A stretch of DNA of 64,000 nt, taken from positions 144,318 through 208,317 of the forward strand of contig NZ_JAUFQV010000025.1 of assembly GCF_030409945.1 (NCBI RefSeq), given 5' to 3'. Below, piece after piece: positions 46,563 through 55,418 of this stretch; positions within the stretch are counted from its first letter, which is position 1, and every line of letters starts with the position of its first letter. The stretch is from Vibrio tapetis subsp. quintayensis. Lineage in GTDB: Bacteria; Pseudomonadota; Gammaproteobacteria; Enterobacterales; Vibrionaceae. A program made the position numbers and the translations under genes. Under the pieces are notes generated by a model. That model was not told the origin of the DNA and did no database searches. It saw only the letters and a program-made list of their open reading frames with translations.

Positions 46563-46975
46563 TTCGTTCAAATAGTCAGTCTACGTCTTCTGACTTTAAG
46601 CCGGATTTAACACCATTACTCGACATCATTTTTATTGTCATGGTGTTTTTATTGTTAACCGCGAACATCAATGTCAAAACGATGCAGTTGGACATCCCCA
46701 CAACGGATCAAACTCAAGTTCTGACCGAACCAGACACTCAAGTCATTGCGGTCAACATACTGGAAAGTGCACCCAACTGGGCAATAGACCAAACCACTTA
46801 CTCAACATGGGCGGGCTTTTCTGATGCCCTTGTTGAAACGAAAAAGAAATTTCCTAAGCGAGAAGTCGTGATCGGTTCTGATAAATCAGTGCCTGTCGAA
46901 AAAATGCTTCAATTACTCGCATTCATGCAACAAAACAAAATCGATGCAACGAGCATCATGATGGAAGAAAAATAG
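46559..46975 (+). CDS. exbD: Biopolymer transport protein ExbD
   Basis: This 138-residue protein has a short cytoplasmic tail, one membrane helix with the proton-path Asp (PLLDIIFIVMVFLLL) and a periplasmic domain ending in a helix-strand pair. ATG 46559 overlaps the exbB stop as ATGA, so a longer frame from 46544 is rejected. It works with ExbB and TonB in the inner membrane. Confidence 0.93.
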   Translation: MIRSNSQSTSSDFKPDLTPLLDIIFIVMVFLLLTANINVKTMQLDIPTTDQTQVLTEPDTQVIAVNILESAPNWAIDQTTYSTWAGFSDALVETKKKFPKREVVIGSDKSVPVEKMLQLLAFMQQNKIDATSIMMEEK

Positions 46976-46976
46976 T

Positions 46977-47840
46977 ATGAAAAACACATTCCCCCTCCTT
47001 TGCACACGTTCACTGGTCATCGGCGCATTTTCATTAGCGTGCGCGTCATTCTCTATCAATGCGCAGGAGCGTATTATTAGTGCTGGTGCTAACATCACAG
47101 AGTTGTTTTTTGCACTTGAAGCACAAGACCAACTTGTTGCGGTTGATGTCACCAGTAAAAGTTACGTCGTCGGAACCCAGATCCCTCAAGTCGGTTATCA
47201 TCGCCAGTTATCTGCAGAAGGGCTGATGGCGCTTAATCCGACTCGCTTGATCGGTTCAGATGAAATGGGCCCGGACACCACGCTAGACTTATTAACAGCC
47301 AGTAATGTAGACGTCATGACTATGCCGTCTGGTAATTCAATTGATGCGTTGAACCAGCGTATAGACATCATTGCTGACATCGTGGAAAAACAAGATCGAG
47401 CCACAAAAATCAAACAAAAAGTAGCGCAAGATATAGCCAACCTAGAACGCAAGAAACTTAACGTGCAGCCAAAGGTTATGTTTCTAATGATCAACGAAGA
47501 TCGCCCTGCGACTGCAGCAGGTTCTAATACGCCTATCGATAAGATCATCTCGTTGTCTGGCGCACTGAATCCTGCAGCAAAAGAAATGGAATCTTATAAG
47601 CCCCTTTCCTATGAAGCAATCATCAGCATGCAACCGGACTATATCCTCGTCAGTGACCGCGCTTGGCACACGTTTGGTGGCAGAGAACAAATTTTGGCGA
47701 AACTGCCATTGCTAGCGGCAACACCCGCAGGGAAAAATGGTAGCATTATTTCAGTACCAAGCCGTGCGTTAGTCGGAGGCTTTGGCCTACAAAGCCTTGA
47801 GTTGGCAAAAACGCTCAATGCTCAATTTGCCTCTCACTAG
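46977..47840 (+). CDS. hutB: Periplasmic haem-binding protein HutB
   Basis: This 287-residue substrate-binding protein of an ABC importer has a signal peptide (to about residue 30, ending INAQ). The helical-backbone folds around ERIISAGANITELFFAL and the C-terminal lobe resemble the haem carrier HutB/HmuT. It collects haem in the periplasm from HutA. It starts one base after exbD and precedes the permease hutC. Confidence 0.94.
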   Translation: MKNTFPLLCTRSLVIGAFSLACASFSINAQERIISAGANITELFFALEAQDQLVAVDVTSKSYVVGTQIPQVGYHRQLSAEGLMALNPTRLIGSDEMGPDTTLDLLTASNVDVMTMPSGNSIDALNQRIDIIADIVEKQDRATKIKQKVAQDIANLERKKLNVQPKVMFLMINEDRPATAAGSNTPIDKIISLSGALNPAAKEMESYKPLSYEAIISMQPDYILVSDRAWHTFGGREQILAKLPLLAATPAGKNGSIISVPSRALVGGFGLQSLELAKTLNAQFASH

Positions 47841-47852
47841 TACTGATTGAAC

Positions 47853-48905
47853 ATGACCGTATTTCCTATCAACAATATTAAAACCAAAAGTCTGCTTATC
47901 ATTGCGATAATTGCGTTATACGCAGCGATCATCGGATCCGTTGCACTAGGACCCATGGATATTACGTTAACCCAAAGCATGAATGCACTGCTTCCTGATT
48001 CACTTAGAAGCCATGATATTCCAAACCACATTGCGTTGGTTATTCAGCAAATTCGTTTACCAAGAACCTTGTTGGCCATTGCTGTAGGTGCAATTTTGGC
48101 GATTTGCGGCACAGTTATGCAAGGGTTGTTTAGAAACCCTCTGGCTGATCCTGGCATCATAGGGGTCAGCGCCGGCGCTTCATTGGGCGCTGCGATAGCC
48201 ATCGTCCTATTCGGTTCTCTGGCCGAAAGTTACCCGAATATTTTGTTGTTTGGAACCGTTCCAATCTTCTCATTTTTGGGTGGCGCTTTAACCACCGTTA
48301 TGGTTTATAAATTGGGCACCGGAGCCAATGGGACATCCGTCACCATGATGTTACTCGCCGGTGTTGCGATTGGCGCATTAGCTGGTGCAGGATTGGGGTT
48401 GATGAACTATTACGCCGATGATCAAGCCTTACGTGACTTATCACTATGGACGATGGGCTCATTAGCCGGTGCGAATTGGGGAGGGTTAGGATTAGCGTTT
48501 ACAACGCTGATCATCTTGTCAGGTTTGTTTTACCGATACGCAGAGCCGTTAAATGCCCTGCTGCTTGGAGAATCAGAAGCCAAACATCTGGGTATAGAAG
48601 TGCAGAGTTTAAAACGAAAGTTGATCTTACTAACTGCAGCAGGAGTTGGTGTAACCGTTGCCCTCGCTGGGATGATTGGTTTTATTGGGCTTATTGTTCC
48701 TCATTTAGGCAGAATGCTAATTGGGCCAAATCACAAATCATTGTTACCTATTTCTATGCTTATCGGAGCGCTGTTACTTTTGATCGCCGATATGATTGCT
48801 CGTACAGCGGTCGCCCCACTTGATATGCCGGTTGGCATAGTCACCGCACTGCTTGGTGCTCCTTTCTTCATGTGGCTTCTAATCAAACAAAGAGGTCGTT
48901 TGTAA
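47853..48905 (+). CDS. hutC: Haem ABC transporter permease HutC
   Basis: This 350-residue BtuC/FecCD-type permease has about ten helices. Family features are QQIRLPRTLLAIAVG, ICGTVMQGLFRNPLADPG, GVSAGASLGAA and FIGLIVPHLGRMLIGPNHK (the coupling region). The ATG at 47853 is preferred over the TTG at 47847. Its TAA overlaps the hutD ATG by one base. Confidence 0.94.
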   Translation: MTVFPINNIKTKSLLIIAIIALYAAIIGSVALGPMDITLTQSMNALLPDSLRSHDIPNHIALVIQQIRLPRTLLAIAVGAILAICGTVMQGLFRNPLADPGIIGVSAGASLGAAIAIVLFGSLAESYPNILLFGTVPIFSFLGGALTTVMVYKLGTGANGTSVTMMLLAGVAIGALAGAGLGLMNYYADDQALRDLSLWTMGSLAGANWGGLGLAFTTLIILSGLFYRYAEPLNALLLGESEAKHLGIEVQSLKRKLILLTAAGVGVTVALAGMIGFIGLIVPHLGRMLIGPNHKSLLPISMLIGALLLLIADMIARTAVAPLDMPVGIVTALLGAPFFMWLLIKQRGRL

Positions 48906-49711
48906 TGAGTATCAACACAGACAGTGCCATTGAATCAAAAGCAACGGTAATCCATTTAAAAAATCTGAGCCTCACTTTGGGCAAACGCACCATACTTAAA
49001 AACATCAGTGCTGACTTTAAAGCCGGAGAGCTGACCATTTTGCTTGGCCCTAACGGTACCGGAAAAAGTTCCTTATTAAAGCTCATCACCCAAGAATACC
49101 CAAGCAATGGTGACATCCATTTTTTCGGCGACCACGTAGACCAATGGAAACCAAGTTTATTAGCCAAACACTTAGGCGTTCTTCCCCAGTCGAGTAGCCT
49201 TACATTCAATTTTTCAGTTAAGGAAGTTGTCGAACTTGGTGGCATCCCACTTGCTTGCTCTGCCGAGCGTGTCCAAGAAATTGCCAAACAAAATATGTTA
49301 GCTACTGACGTTTTCCATTTAGCCGAACGCGCCTACCCAAGCCTTTCTGGCGGTGAGAAACAGCGAGTTCATTTAGCGAGGGTATTAACGCAACTGGCAC
49401 AAAGTGACAGTAAGAAAGTGCTTCTATTAGATGAACCAACCTCAGCGTTAGATCTGTCTCATCAACACAAAACTTTGTTGCTTGCGAAACGGTTAGTAAG
49501 CGAGGGTGCCGCCGTGATCATTGTCATGCATGACCTCAACCTCGCGGCGCAATACGCAGACAGGGTGATGATTTTGAATGAGGGAAGCATCGCAGCCGAC
49601 GGTTCCCCTTGGGAAGTGCTCACGCAAGAAATTATCGCTGAAATATACCATTGGAAAGTTCAAGTGATCACTCACCCGACCGATCAATACCCATTAATCA
49701 TCAATACTTAG
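48905..49711 (+). CDS. hutD: Haem ABC transporter ATP-binding protein HutD
   Basis: This 268-residue ATPase completes the importer: Walker A GPNGTGKSSLLK, signature LSGGEKQRVHLAR, Walker B VLLLDEPTSALD and H-loop VIIVMHDLNLAAQ. The start is the ATG overlapping the hutC stop. It is the last gene of the tonB-hutD operon and is followed by a shared terminator. Confidence 0.95.
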   Translation: MSINTDSAIESKATVIHLKNLSLTLGKRTILKNISADFKAGELTILLGPNGTGKSSLLKLITQEYPSNGDIHFFGDHVDQWKPSLLAKHLGVLPQSSSLTFNFSVKEVVELGGIPLACSAERVQEIAKQNMLATDVFHLAERAYPSLSGGEKQRVHLARVLTQLAQSDSKKVLLLDEPTSALDLSHQHKTLLLAKRLVSEGAAVIIVMHDLNLAAQYADRVMILNEGSIAADGSPWEVLTQEIIAEIYHWKVQVITHPTDQYPLIINT

Positions 49712-49739
49712 TCAGCGTAGCCGCAATAGCATTAACGAG

Positions 49740-49768
49740 TATTGGCCTGTAACCCGTACAGGCCAATA
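49740..49768. terminator. Bidirectional terminator between hutD and manA
   Basis: Perfect eleven-base arms TATTGGCCTGT and ACAGGCCAATA enclose a seven-base loop, between convergent genes. Confidence 0.85.
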
Positions 49769-49780
49769 TATGGGCTAAAT

Positions 49781-50974
49781 TTAGTTGAATGCTCTCGCTA
49801 ACGTTCCGCTTCCTTGATATTGGTAAGCTTTTGCGTCGTTACATATAAATGCAGACTCGCCCGCCGTTAAACGCAGCGACTGCGCTCCGGACTCAAGCGT
49901 CACGTCACCTTGGATGCAAAACACAATTTCAGCACCACGGACATATTGAGTGATAGCCTCGTTTTCAGCGGCCATTACTTCAAAACCAAAATCATCCACT
50001 GGAATTGGGTAGCCAATTTTGTTGCCCATTTTGTACGCATCGAGCTTAATCTCTTTTTCTAAAATGCTGGCAAAAATGGTATTCGCCATTAATTCATCTA
50101 CATCCATGAACTTTGGTGTTAAGCCTGCACGGAGTACGTTGTCTGAGTTAGCCATGATTTCAAGCCCCGTGCCTTTTACGTAAGCATGAGGTGTTTCTGC
50201 GTGCAAAAACATTGCCTCACCAGGTGCTAGTTCAACGACGTTTAACAGCAATGGCGAAAACAGACCAATATCTTCTGGGTAGTCTTGGGCGAAGTCAGCA
50301 ACCAATTCGAATGCCTCTCTTGCCATCATTGTATTTGGTTTGGCTAGAATGGCTTGTTTTAGCTCTGACAACGCGGTTTGTTTTTTGTCTCCAGACAGCG
50401 TCATAACGTCTGAGAAAAACTGACGTAAACCCGTTGAATTCGGAGTACGTTTTAGTAGATCGAGTTCATCGCTTAAAGAGTTAATTTTAGCGGCTTCAAA
50501 CAATGCCACAATGTGCTGGATTTCTCTGAATCCATTCATGGCTTTATAGAACGTTAACGCATAAACCAATTCCGGTTTATGGTTTGCGTCTTTGTAGTTT
50601 CTATTGGGTGCATCAAGAGCAATGCCTTGTTCGTTTTCTTTGGCAAAACCCAATTGCGCTTTTGAACGGCTTGGGTGAACTTGCACAGACAGCGGTTTGG
50701 CCGCTGACAGGACCTTAAACAAGTATGGTAGTTCACCGTAACGCTCTGCCGTATATTCGCCTAACACAGCGTTTGGGTTGTTTTTGATAAGCTCTGATAA
50801 CGACAAACCGGTTTTAGCGACTTTCGAACAACCATTCGGGTGAGCCCCCATCCAGATTTCTGCTTGCGGCTCATCATTTGGATTTTCTATACCAAACAAC
50901 TCACCAATGGCACTTTTACTGCCCCAAATATAGTTTTGAATCACGTTATCTAATTTGAAAATGGTATCGTTCAT
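49781..50974 (-). CDS. manA: Mannose-6-phosphate isomerase, class I
   Basis: This 397-residue zinc enzyme interconverts mannose 6-phosphate and fructose 6-phosphate in the cytoplasm. Zinc and active-site segments are visible: LSVQVHPS, NHKPELVYAL and MFLHAETPHAYVKGTGLEIM, followed by SDNVLRAGLTPKF. The C-terminal cupin-like part completes the type I fold. It is monocistronic. A short hairpin (AGCTTATT / AATAAGTT) lies just upstream in the leader. Confidence 0.95.
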   Translation of the reverse strand: MNDTIFKLDNVIQNYIWGSKSAIGELFGIENPNDEPQAEIWMGAHPNGCSKVAKTGLSLSELIKNNPNAVLGEYTAERYGELPYLFKVLSAAKPLSVQVHPSRSKAQLGFAKENEQGIALDAPNRNYKDANHKPELVYALTFYKAMNGFREIQHIVALFEAAKINSLSDELDLLKRTPNSTGLRQFFSDVMTLSGDKKQTALSELKQAILAKPNTMMAREAFELVADFAQDYPEDIGLFSPLLLNVVELAPGEAMFLHAETPHAYVKGTGLEIMANSDNVLRAGLTPKFMDVDELMANTIFASILEKEIKLDAYKMGNKIGYPIPVDDFGFEVMAAENEAITQYVRGAEIVFCIQGDVTLESGAQSLRLTAGESAFICNDAKAYQYQGSGTLARAFN

Positions 50975-51160
50975 TAACGTATCTCTTTCATTAAGTCTTT
51001 GAATGCAAGCTTATTTAACGAATAAGTTTTGGCCTAGCTTCGATGTGGTGGCGATATTTCTAGCGGTTCGGGTTAGACATATCACAAACGACCTCAAATT
51101 TAACCTTTGTACATTGAGAGTGCAAATGAGTTAAATCAATATAATTCAAGCTAGAGAGTG

Positions 51161-51343
51161 CTAATCCACCTTTTTTACATTGCCGCCATTTACCTTGCGA
51201 AATGCCCTATCCGCCATCGACCAACGGGAGGTGGACGTATTGGGCATGAGGAAACACCGTTCGAATCCGTTTTCGATGCTCTGCGCTGCTTGCTTGGCTG
51301 TTAGTGACTCTTTAAATGAATCTGGATCTATATCTATTTTCAT
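51161..51343 (-). CDS. Hypothetical small protein, 60 residues
   Basis: The ORF starts with ATG 51343 and has AAGGA nine bases upstream. The product (MKIDIDPDSFKESLTAKQA start) is soluble, with an acidic N-terminal half and a basic C-terminal half. No family is recognised. It stands alone between manA and the RluA-type gene on the same strand. The good ribosome site is the main support; a plus-strand frame overlapping it has none. Confidence 0.5.
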   Translation of the reverse strand: MKIDIDPDSFKESLTAKQAAQSIENGFERCFLMPNTSTSRWSMADRAFRKVNGGNVKKVD

Positions 51344-51409
51344 CGTAATTCATCCTTGTATGCTTAACTCTCTGACTAAGCAACGTATCTAGCAGCATAA
51401 ACAATAAGG

Positions 51410-53137
51410 CTAAAACTCAGCAGGAACTTCAAATTCCAACACCTCATTGGTTATTGGGTGGCTAAACTTCAAATAACCTGCGTGTAAATACAGCCTGCTG
51501 TCTTTAAAACCGTATAGATCATCGCCAACAATTGGAGTATTGAGTCCCGCTTGGTGGGCGCAATGAACACGTAACTGATGCGTTCTGCCTGTTTTGGGGA
51601 ACAGGTGCACTTTAGTGCGCTGATTATTCACTTCTAGTATTTGATAGCGTGTTTCTGCTTTTTTGCCCAGTTTATGGCAAACCATTTGTCTTGGCCTGTC
51701 TTCTAGGTCTCCACAAATGGGCAATGTTATTTCACCAGTAAGTGCTTCTCCTCCGTCATCGGAAATGGCCCCCTCTAAAAGTGCCGTGTAGCGTTTTTCT
51801 ACTGTTCGCTCAATAAACTGCTTTTGTACATGCTTATTGGTTTCTGCAGTAAGCGTTAACACCAATAGGCCCGACGTCGACATATCCAAACGATGGACAA
51901 TCAATGGCCCCGTTGCATTAGGATAACGCTGTTGAATGCGAGCATGGACGGAGTCGGAAATATATTTACCGGAAACAGACAGAAACTCAGCGGGTTTATT
52001 CACTACCACCAGCACATCATCTTCGTAAACTATCTCTAGCTCTTTATCGAAAGATGGGGTTTGCTCTAATGGGCTTTGGTCCAATGCAATGCCATTCAAC
52101 ATATGTTCTAGAATCTCGAAGCACTTGCTTTGACATACTGGATATAGGTTTTTATGCTGACGAATCGAGTCATAAGGTGGGCTGCCCCACCAAAACTCAG
52201 CCAGCGCTATCGGCTTAAGGTTATGAGTAAAAGCAGACTGCAATAGCTTTGGCAGGTTCTGTTCACTGGAATGAGGGGTTGCATCGCCACCATCAAACAA
52301 TTGGTAAAGACTCTTAAGCTCACCCGACTGATTTAAAAACTGACAAGCTTTATTCGATGCAATGCTCATATCAGCGATAAACTGGCTACAAACTTCCCGC
52401 TGCTTTTCTATTCGAGAATGACAATGGGAGACTCTATCAGCAAGTTGCTTGAGTGACGCCTGCCATTGCTGTTTTAGCGCTTTAAATTGCCTTTTTTCTC
52501 GGCTACTTTCATTACCAAGATCTTTGATAACATCATCTAGACTCGCGAGCGAGTTTAATGAAGCAAGACGAGATTCAGCCTCGACCCTAAGCGCTTTCCG
52601 TCGTTTTTTCCCCTCAGACATTAACAGCTGATGATCGGCTATCTCTTGTTCAGATTGGCGTGTTTTATTACTCAATTCACCCGTCAATGCACTCACATCG
52701 AGCGAAATTTCTAATTCAGACAGTTGTGAATTCGCTTCGTCTAAATCTCGTTGAAGAGTTGCAAGTTGTTGGTGATGAGTGTCGATATCATAAACGGCAC
52801 TCACAAACCTATCTGACTCGGTAACCCAACGCCCAGCGTCCGACTGTCGACCAGCATAAGACGACAGATACCCTAATTGCCCGTGTTGATTTTCAACCAC
52901 CAATACGGCAAACATATTGCCTGTATTAAGATGTTCAGCTCCTGCCTCACCCTTTGCTTGGGCGCTTTGCAAAAATGCTAAGTGCGCTTGTAACTCTTCC
53001 ATTGCGACAATGGCTATCGGATGTGGCGAGTAATAATAGGGAAACGTAAAGGAGTCAGGCAACGTGTGTTGTGTTACGTCTGCCAAAAAAGGCGTAAAAG
53101 AAAACGGGTTAAAATTAGCATTGTTATTTGGCGTCAT
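51410..53137 (-). CDS. RluA-family RNA pseudouridine synthase with long coiled-coil N-terminal extension
   Basis: About 575 residues. The C-terminal 220 carry the RluA fold with the catalytic Asp in HRLDMSTSGLLVL, plus VVNKPAEFLSV and KTGRTHQLRVH. The first 350 residues are an extension with a predicted coiled coil (about 120-260, rich in Glu, Leu, Lys) and a conserved-looking WWGSPP segment. Typical RluA has about 220 residues. The RNA target is probably a tRNA or 23S rRNA uridine, not determinable here. Starts at 53137 and 53152 are both possible, and neither has a strong ribosome site. Confidence 0.88.
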   Translation of the reverse strand: MTPNNNANFNPFSFTPFLADVTQHTLPDSFTFPYYYSPHPIAIVAMEELQAHLAFLQSAQAKGEAGAEHLNTGNMFAVLVVENQHGQLGYLSSYAGRQSDAGRWVTESDRFVSAVYDIDTHHQQLATLQRDLDEANSQLSELEISLDVSALTGELSNKTRQSEQEIADHQLLMSEGKKRRKALRVEAESRLASLNSLASLDDVIKDLGNESSREKRQFKALKQQWQASLKQLADRVSHCHSRIEKQREVCSQFIADMSIASNKACQFLNQSGELKSLYQLFDGGDATPHSSEQNLPKLLQSAFTHNLKPIALAEFWWGSPPYDSIRQHKNLYPVCQSKCFEILEHMLNGIALDQSPLEQTPSFDKELEIVYEDDVLVVVNKPAEFLSVSGKYISDSVHARIQQRYPNATGPLIVHRLDMSTSGLLVLTLTAETNKHVQKQFIERTVEKRYTALLEGAISDDGGEALTGEITLPICGDLEDRPRQMVCHKLGKKAETRYQILEVNNQRTKVHLFPKTGRTHQLRVHCAHQAGLNTPIVGDDLYGFKDSRLYLHAGYLKFSHPITNEVLEFEVPAEF

Positions 53138-53255
53138 TATGAACTCGGGCATAGATTAGCATTGGCACTGTTCTGTCTTAGAACAAAGGCATTAACCTTG
53201 CTTCAAGAGCGTGCTCAGATTTGGGATGAATTGCAGTTATCGCCGGCTGTAGAAG

Positions 53256-54014
53256 CTATAGCAGCAATAAAACCAGATAACACATAACTTCAGACATCTG
53301 TTGAACCGCGCCAAGCGCATCACCGGTGTAGCCCCCTACTTGCTTAACCATCCAGCGGCTAAACCACAGACGAGCAATAAACAAAACAGAGACAAGGATC
53401 AATGCGGTCTTAACCGGAAGCGCAATGAACACCACCAATGCAGCAATACTCCCTAAGATAATCGCATCCGCTTTGCTGTTAGCGCTTTTTGCAATTTGCA
53501 GTTTAGATTGTTCAGCTTGGCGAACATAACCGTGGGTATGAACAAAACTGACCGATAGCGTTCGGCTTAATACGTGTGCAACGATAAGTGCAGTGGGTAT
53601 TTGGCTTAAAGAAACTAACGTCGTATATTTCAACAAAATGAGCATCACCATGCCCAATAACGCATAGGCACCAATTCGCGAGTCTTTCATGATCTCCAGT
53701 TTACGCTCGGCAGTAAAGCCACCACCGAACCCATCGCAGGTATCAGCAAAACCATCTTCATGAAAAGCACCCGTTGCATAAATGCTGAATGACATTGAAA
53801 GCACAACCGCAACTTCTATCGGCCAAAGCAACTGACAAATATAATAAACACCGGCAGTTAGCGAACCAATTAACAATCCAACAAGACCGCAGTACTTGTA
53901 AGATTCGTTTTTCCGTTCTTCACTATAGGGAACCGATGCCGAGATAGGAATTCGAGTAAAAATAGCGACAGACAATAGGACAACCTGCCACTCTCTTATT
54001 AGTTTATCAATCAT
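53256..54014 (-). CDS. cobS: Adenosylcobinamide-GDP ribazoletransferase (cobalamin synthase) CobS
   Basis: This 252-residue multi-pass inner-membrane enzyme joins adenosylcobinamide-GDP with alpha-ribazole in the last part of B12 assembly. Family signatures include FTRIPI near the N-terminus and the acidic motif FHEDGFADTCDGFGGG. It lies 50 bases downstream of cobC on the same strand. The companion cobU/cobT genes are not in the window, and no cobalamin riboswitch was seen upstream of the pair. Confidence 0.93.
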   Translation of the reverse strand: MIDKLIREWQVVLLSVAIFTRIPISASVPYSEERKNESYKYCGLVGLLIGSLTAGVYYICQLLWPIEVAVVLSMSFSIYATGAFHEDGFADTCDGFGGGFTAERKLEIMKDSRIGAYALLGMVMLILLKYTTLVSLSQIPTALIVAHVLSRTLSVSFVHTHGYVRQAEQSKLQIAKSANSKADAIILGSIAALVVFIALPVKTALILVSVLFIARLWFSRWMVKQVGGYTGDALGAVQQMSEVMCYLVLLLL

Positions 54015-54064
54015 TGCTTTTTTTGGTTTCTCTGTTGAGGCTTCTAGGTGTGATTACATAAGAG

Positions 54065-54667
54065 TTACGTAGGCCAGTGCACTTCAGGCCAAAGCTTACC
54101 GTCGCTATCATGATAAACGGTTATCTTTATTTTAGCCGCGTAAGGTATGGTAAGCCGCTGCAAATACACTTCATTTCTGGCCAGTTGTAGGACTTGCCTG
54201 ATGATTTGTTTCATCACGCCACCATGAGTCACAAGCACAATTTTTTTACCTCTATGTTCTTCCAACATGGCACCCCACGCGCTTTCAATACGCAGGTCAT
54301 AACTTTCGACCGTTTCGCCGTTAGGTGGTGTATTTTGCCAAGGAGATGCCCAAAACTGAGTTAACGCTTCTTGCTGATTATCCCAAACTTCTTGTTTTGG
54401 CTTACCATCCCAGTCACCAAAATGGATTTCTTTAAAATCTGCATTCATCTCCAATGGACAACAGTTTTGCTGACTGTACTCCAGAGCAAACTGTTTGCAG
54501 CGTATTAAAGGAGAGCTCACCACAATATCAGGAGCCTCGGCATCACTCATCGCATTTCGCATTTGCTCTAACCCTTTCGGCGTTAAAGGAAAATCAGTAT
54601 GCCCACGAAAACACGCTTCCCCCTCAGGAAGGCCATGCCTTAGCAGCTCGATGTGCGTTGTTGTCAC
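54065..54667 (-). CDS. cobC: Alpha-ribazole phosphatase / histidine phosphatase CobC
   Basis: This 200-residue histidine-phosphatase-fold enzyme has the catalytic RHG motif (ELLRHGLPEGE), the Arg of SSPLIRCKQF, the Glu of FKEIHFGDWDG, and the second His in LVTHGGVMK. In the cob context it removes phosphate in lower-ligand activation. The start is GTG at 54667, with AAGGG about eight bases before. It probably forms an operon with cobS. Confidence 0.88.
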   Translation of the reverse strand: MTTTHIELLRHGLPEGEACFRGHTDFPLTPKGLEQMRNAMSDAEAPDIVVSSPLIRCKQFALEYSQQNCCPLEMNADFKEIHFGDWDGKPKQEVWDNQQEALTQFWASPWQNTPPNGETVESYDLRIESAWGAMLEEHRGKKIVLVTHGGVMKQIIRQVLQLARNEVYLQRLTIPYAAKIKITVYHDSDGKLWPEVHWPT

Positions 54668-54765
54668 TTAGTTAACCCTTTCAGTCACAAATATTATGAG
54701 ATAATGCGTTAATTTCCGCTTGATAGACAGTATTACATACTTTTAAGTCGGTGCGTGATTAGAAG

Positions 54766-54790
54766 CAGGTCAACGCTAGCGTCTGACCTG
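54766..54790. repeat. 25-bp near-perfect palindrome upstream of cobC
   Basis: Outer arms CAGGTCA / TGACCTG surround the inner palindrome ACGCTAGCGT, with one extra base off-centre. It lies about 100 bases upstream of cobC and is too short-looped for an ordinary terminator with no T-run. It may be an operator or the decayed end of the pseudogene's transcript. Confidence 0.5.
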
Positions 54791-54847
54791 AAGGAATTAA
54801 GATTTCCGACAACCTGAGCTTGGTTTTACCTGAATGTATAGCACGAC

Positions 54848-55201
54848 TTAACTTGTACGCCCTTCAGAGTACGTTGGCAGTCCCGCATATAATTCACACC
54901 AGTTAGCCTTATAGTCAGTCTAAATCTGTGCGTCAACTTTTGTTGGTATATCGACATCAAATATTGAAGCTGCTAACTCCATGTTTTCATGAGACTCACC
55001 TTTTACTCTGAATCATAAACTTGAGTCACAGGTAAAACAGAATGTCCGTATAGTTCCATTAGATGCTACGAACTCTTTAAGCCGTTCATGACCAGATAGC
55101 CAGTTTAAACCTTTAACTCCAACTAGCGTCCCAAAAGCGGCATCATGAAATTTACGGCACATAGAGCAATGACAACTTGCGACTCTTGCTCCTGAGTCTA
55201 G
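54848..55201 (-). pseudogene. Decayed GFA/CENP-V-type (DUF636) protein gene
   Basis: The minus strand, read in one frame, gives a GFA-family protein interrupted by two in-frame stops. It shows the zinc Cys motifs CHCSMCRKFHDAAFG and FCFTCDSSL, then a TGA at 55013-55015, the segment FRVKGESHENMELAASIFD, a TAG at 54920-54922, and a typical GFA C-terminus (DYKANWCELYAGLPTYSEG) ending at TAA. Upstream of about 55200 the N-terminus breaks down with stops in the frame. GFA proteins are small zinc proteins once linked to formaldehyde adducts. No working product is expected. Confidence 0.75.
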
Positions 55202-55418
55202 GAACGTTCGCTAGTGTCAGCCTAGCATAACTGTCACATCCCCCCTGAAACTCACTTTTGTCGGGTGGACGACACCTGTTACCAAGTCATTGGCTATTCA
55301 ACATGATTATTTAAGTGTCATTTTTAATGAGTCAATGCCAACAAAACAACAAAGACTCCAATATTTACAACTACGACTCTTTTTTGTCTTCTAACTCAAA
55401 GTAATCACCTAGTATGAC

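Larger units (their letters stand above)
54668..55418. other. 751-bp region without intact gene
   Basis: This stretch between cobC and the giant protein gene holds the GFA pseudogene, the 25-bp palindrome and, near its right end (55320-55400), AT-rich sequence. No intact ORF or terminator with a clear T-run was found directly after the giant gene. Confidence 0.6.

Noticed and set aside
51180..51392. Plus-strand 70-codon ORF near 51.2 kb
   Set aside because: It overlaps the minus-strand 60-codon ORF, which has a good ribosome site, while this one has none.
54668..54850. Cobalamin riboswitch upstream of cobC-cobS
   Set aside because: I looked for the conserved B12-box-like sequence and a long structured leader and found neither, only a short palindrome.
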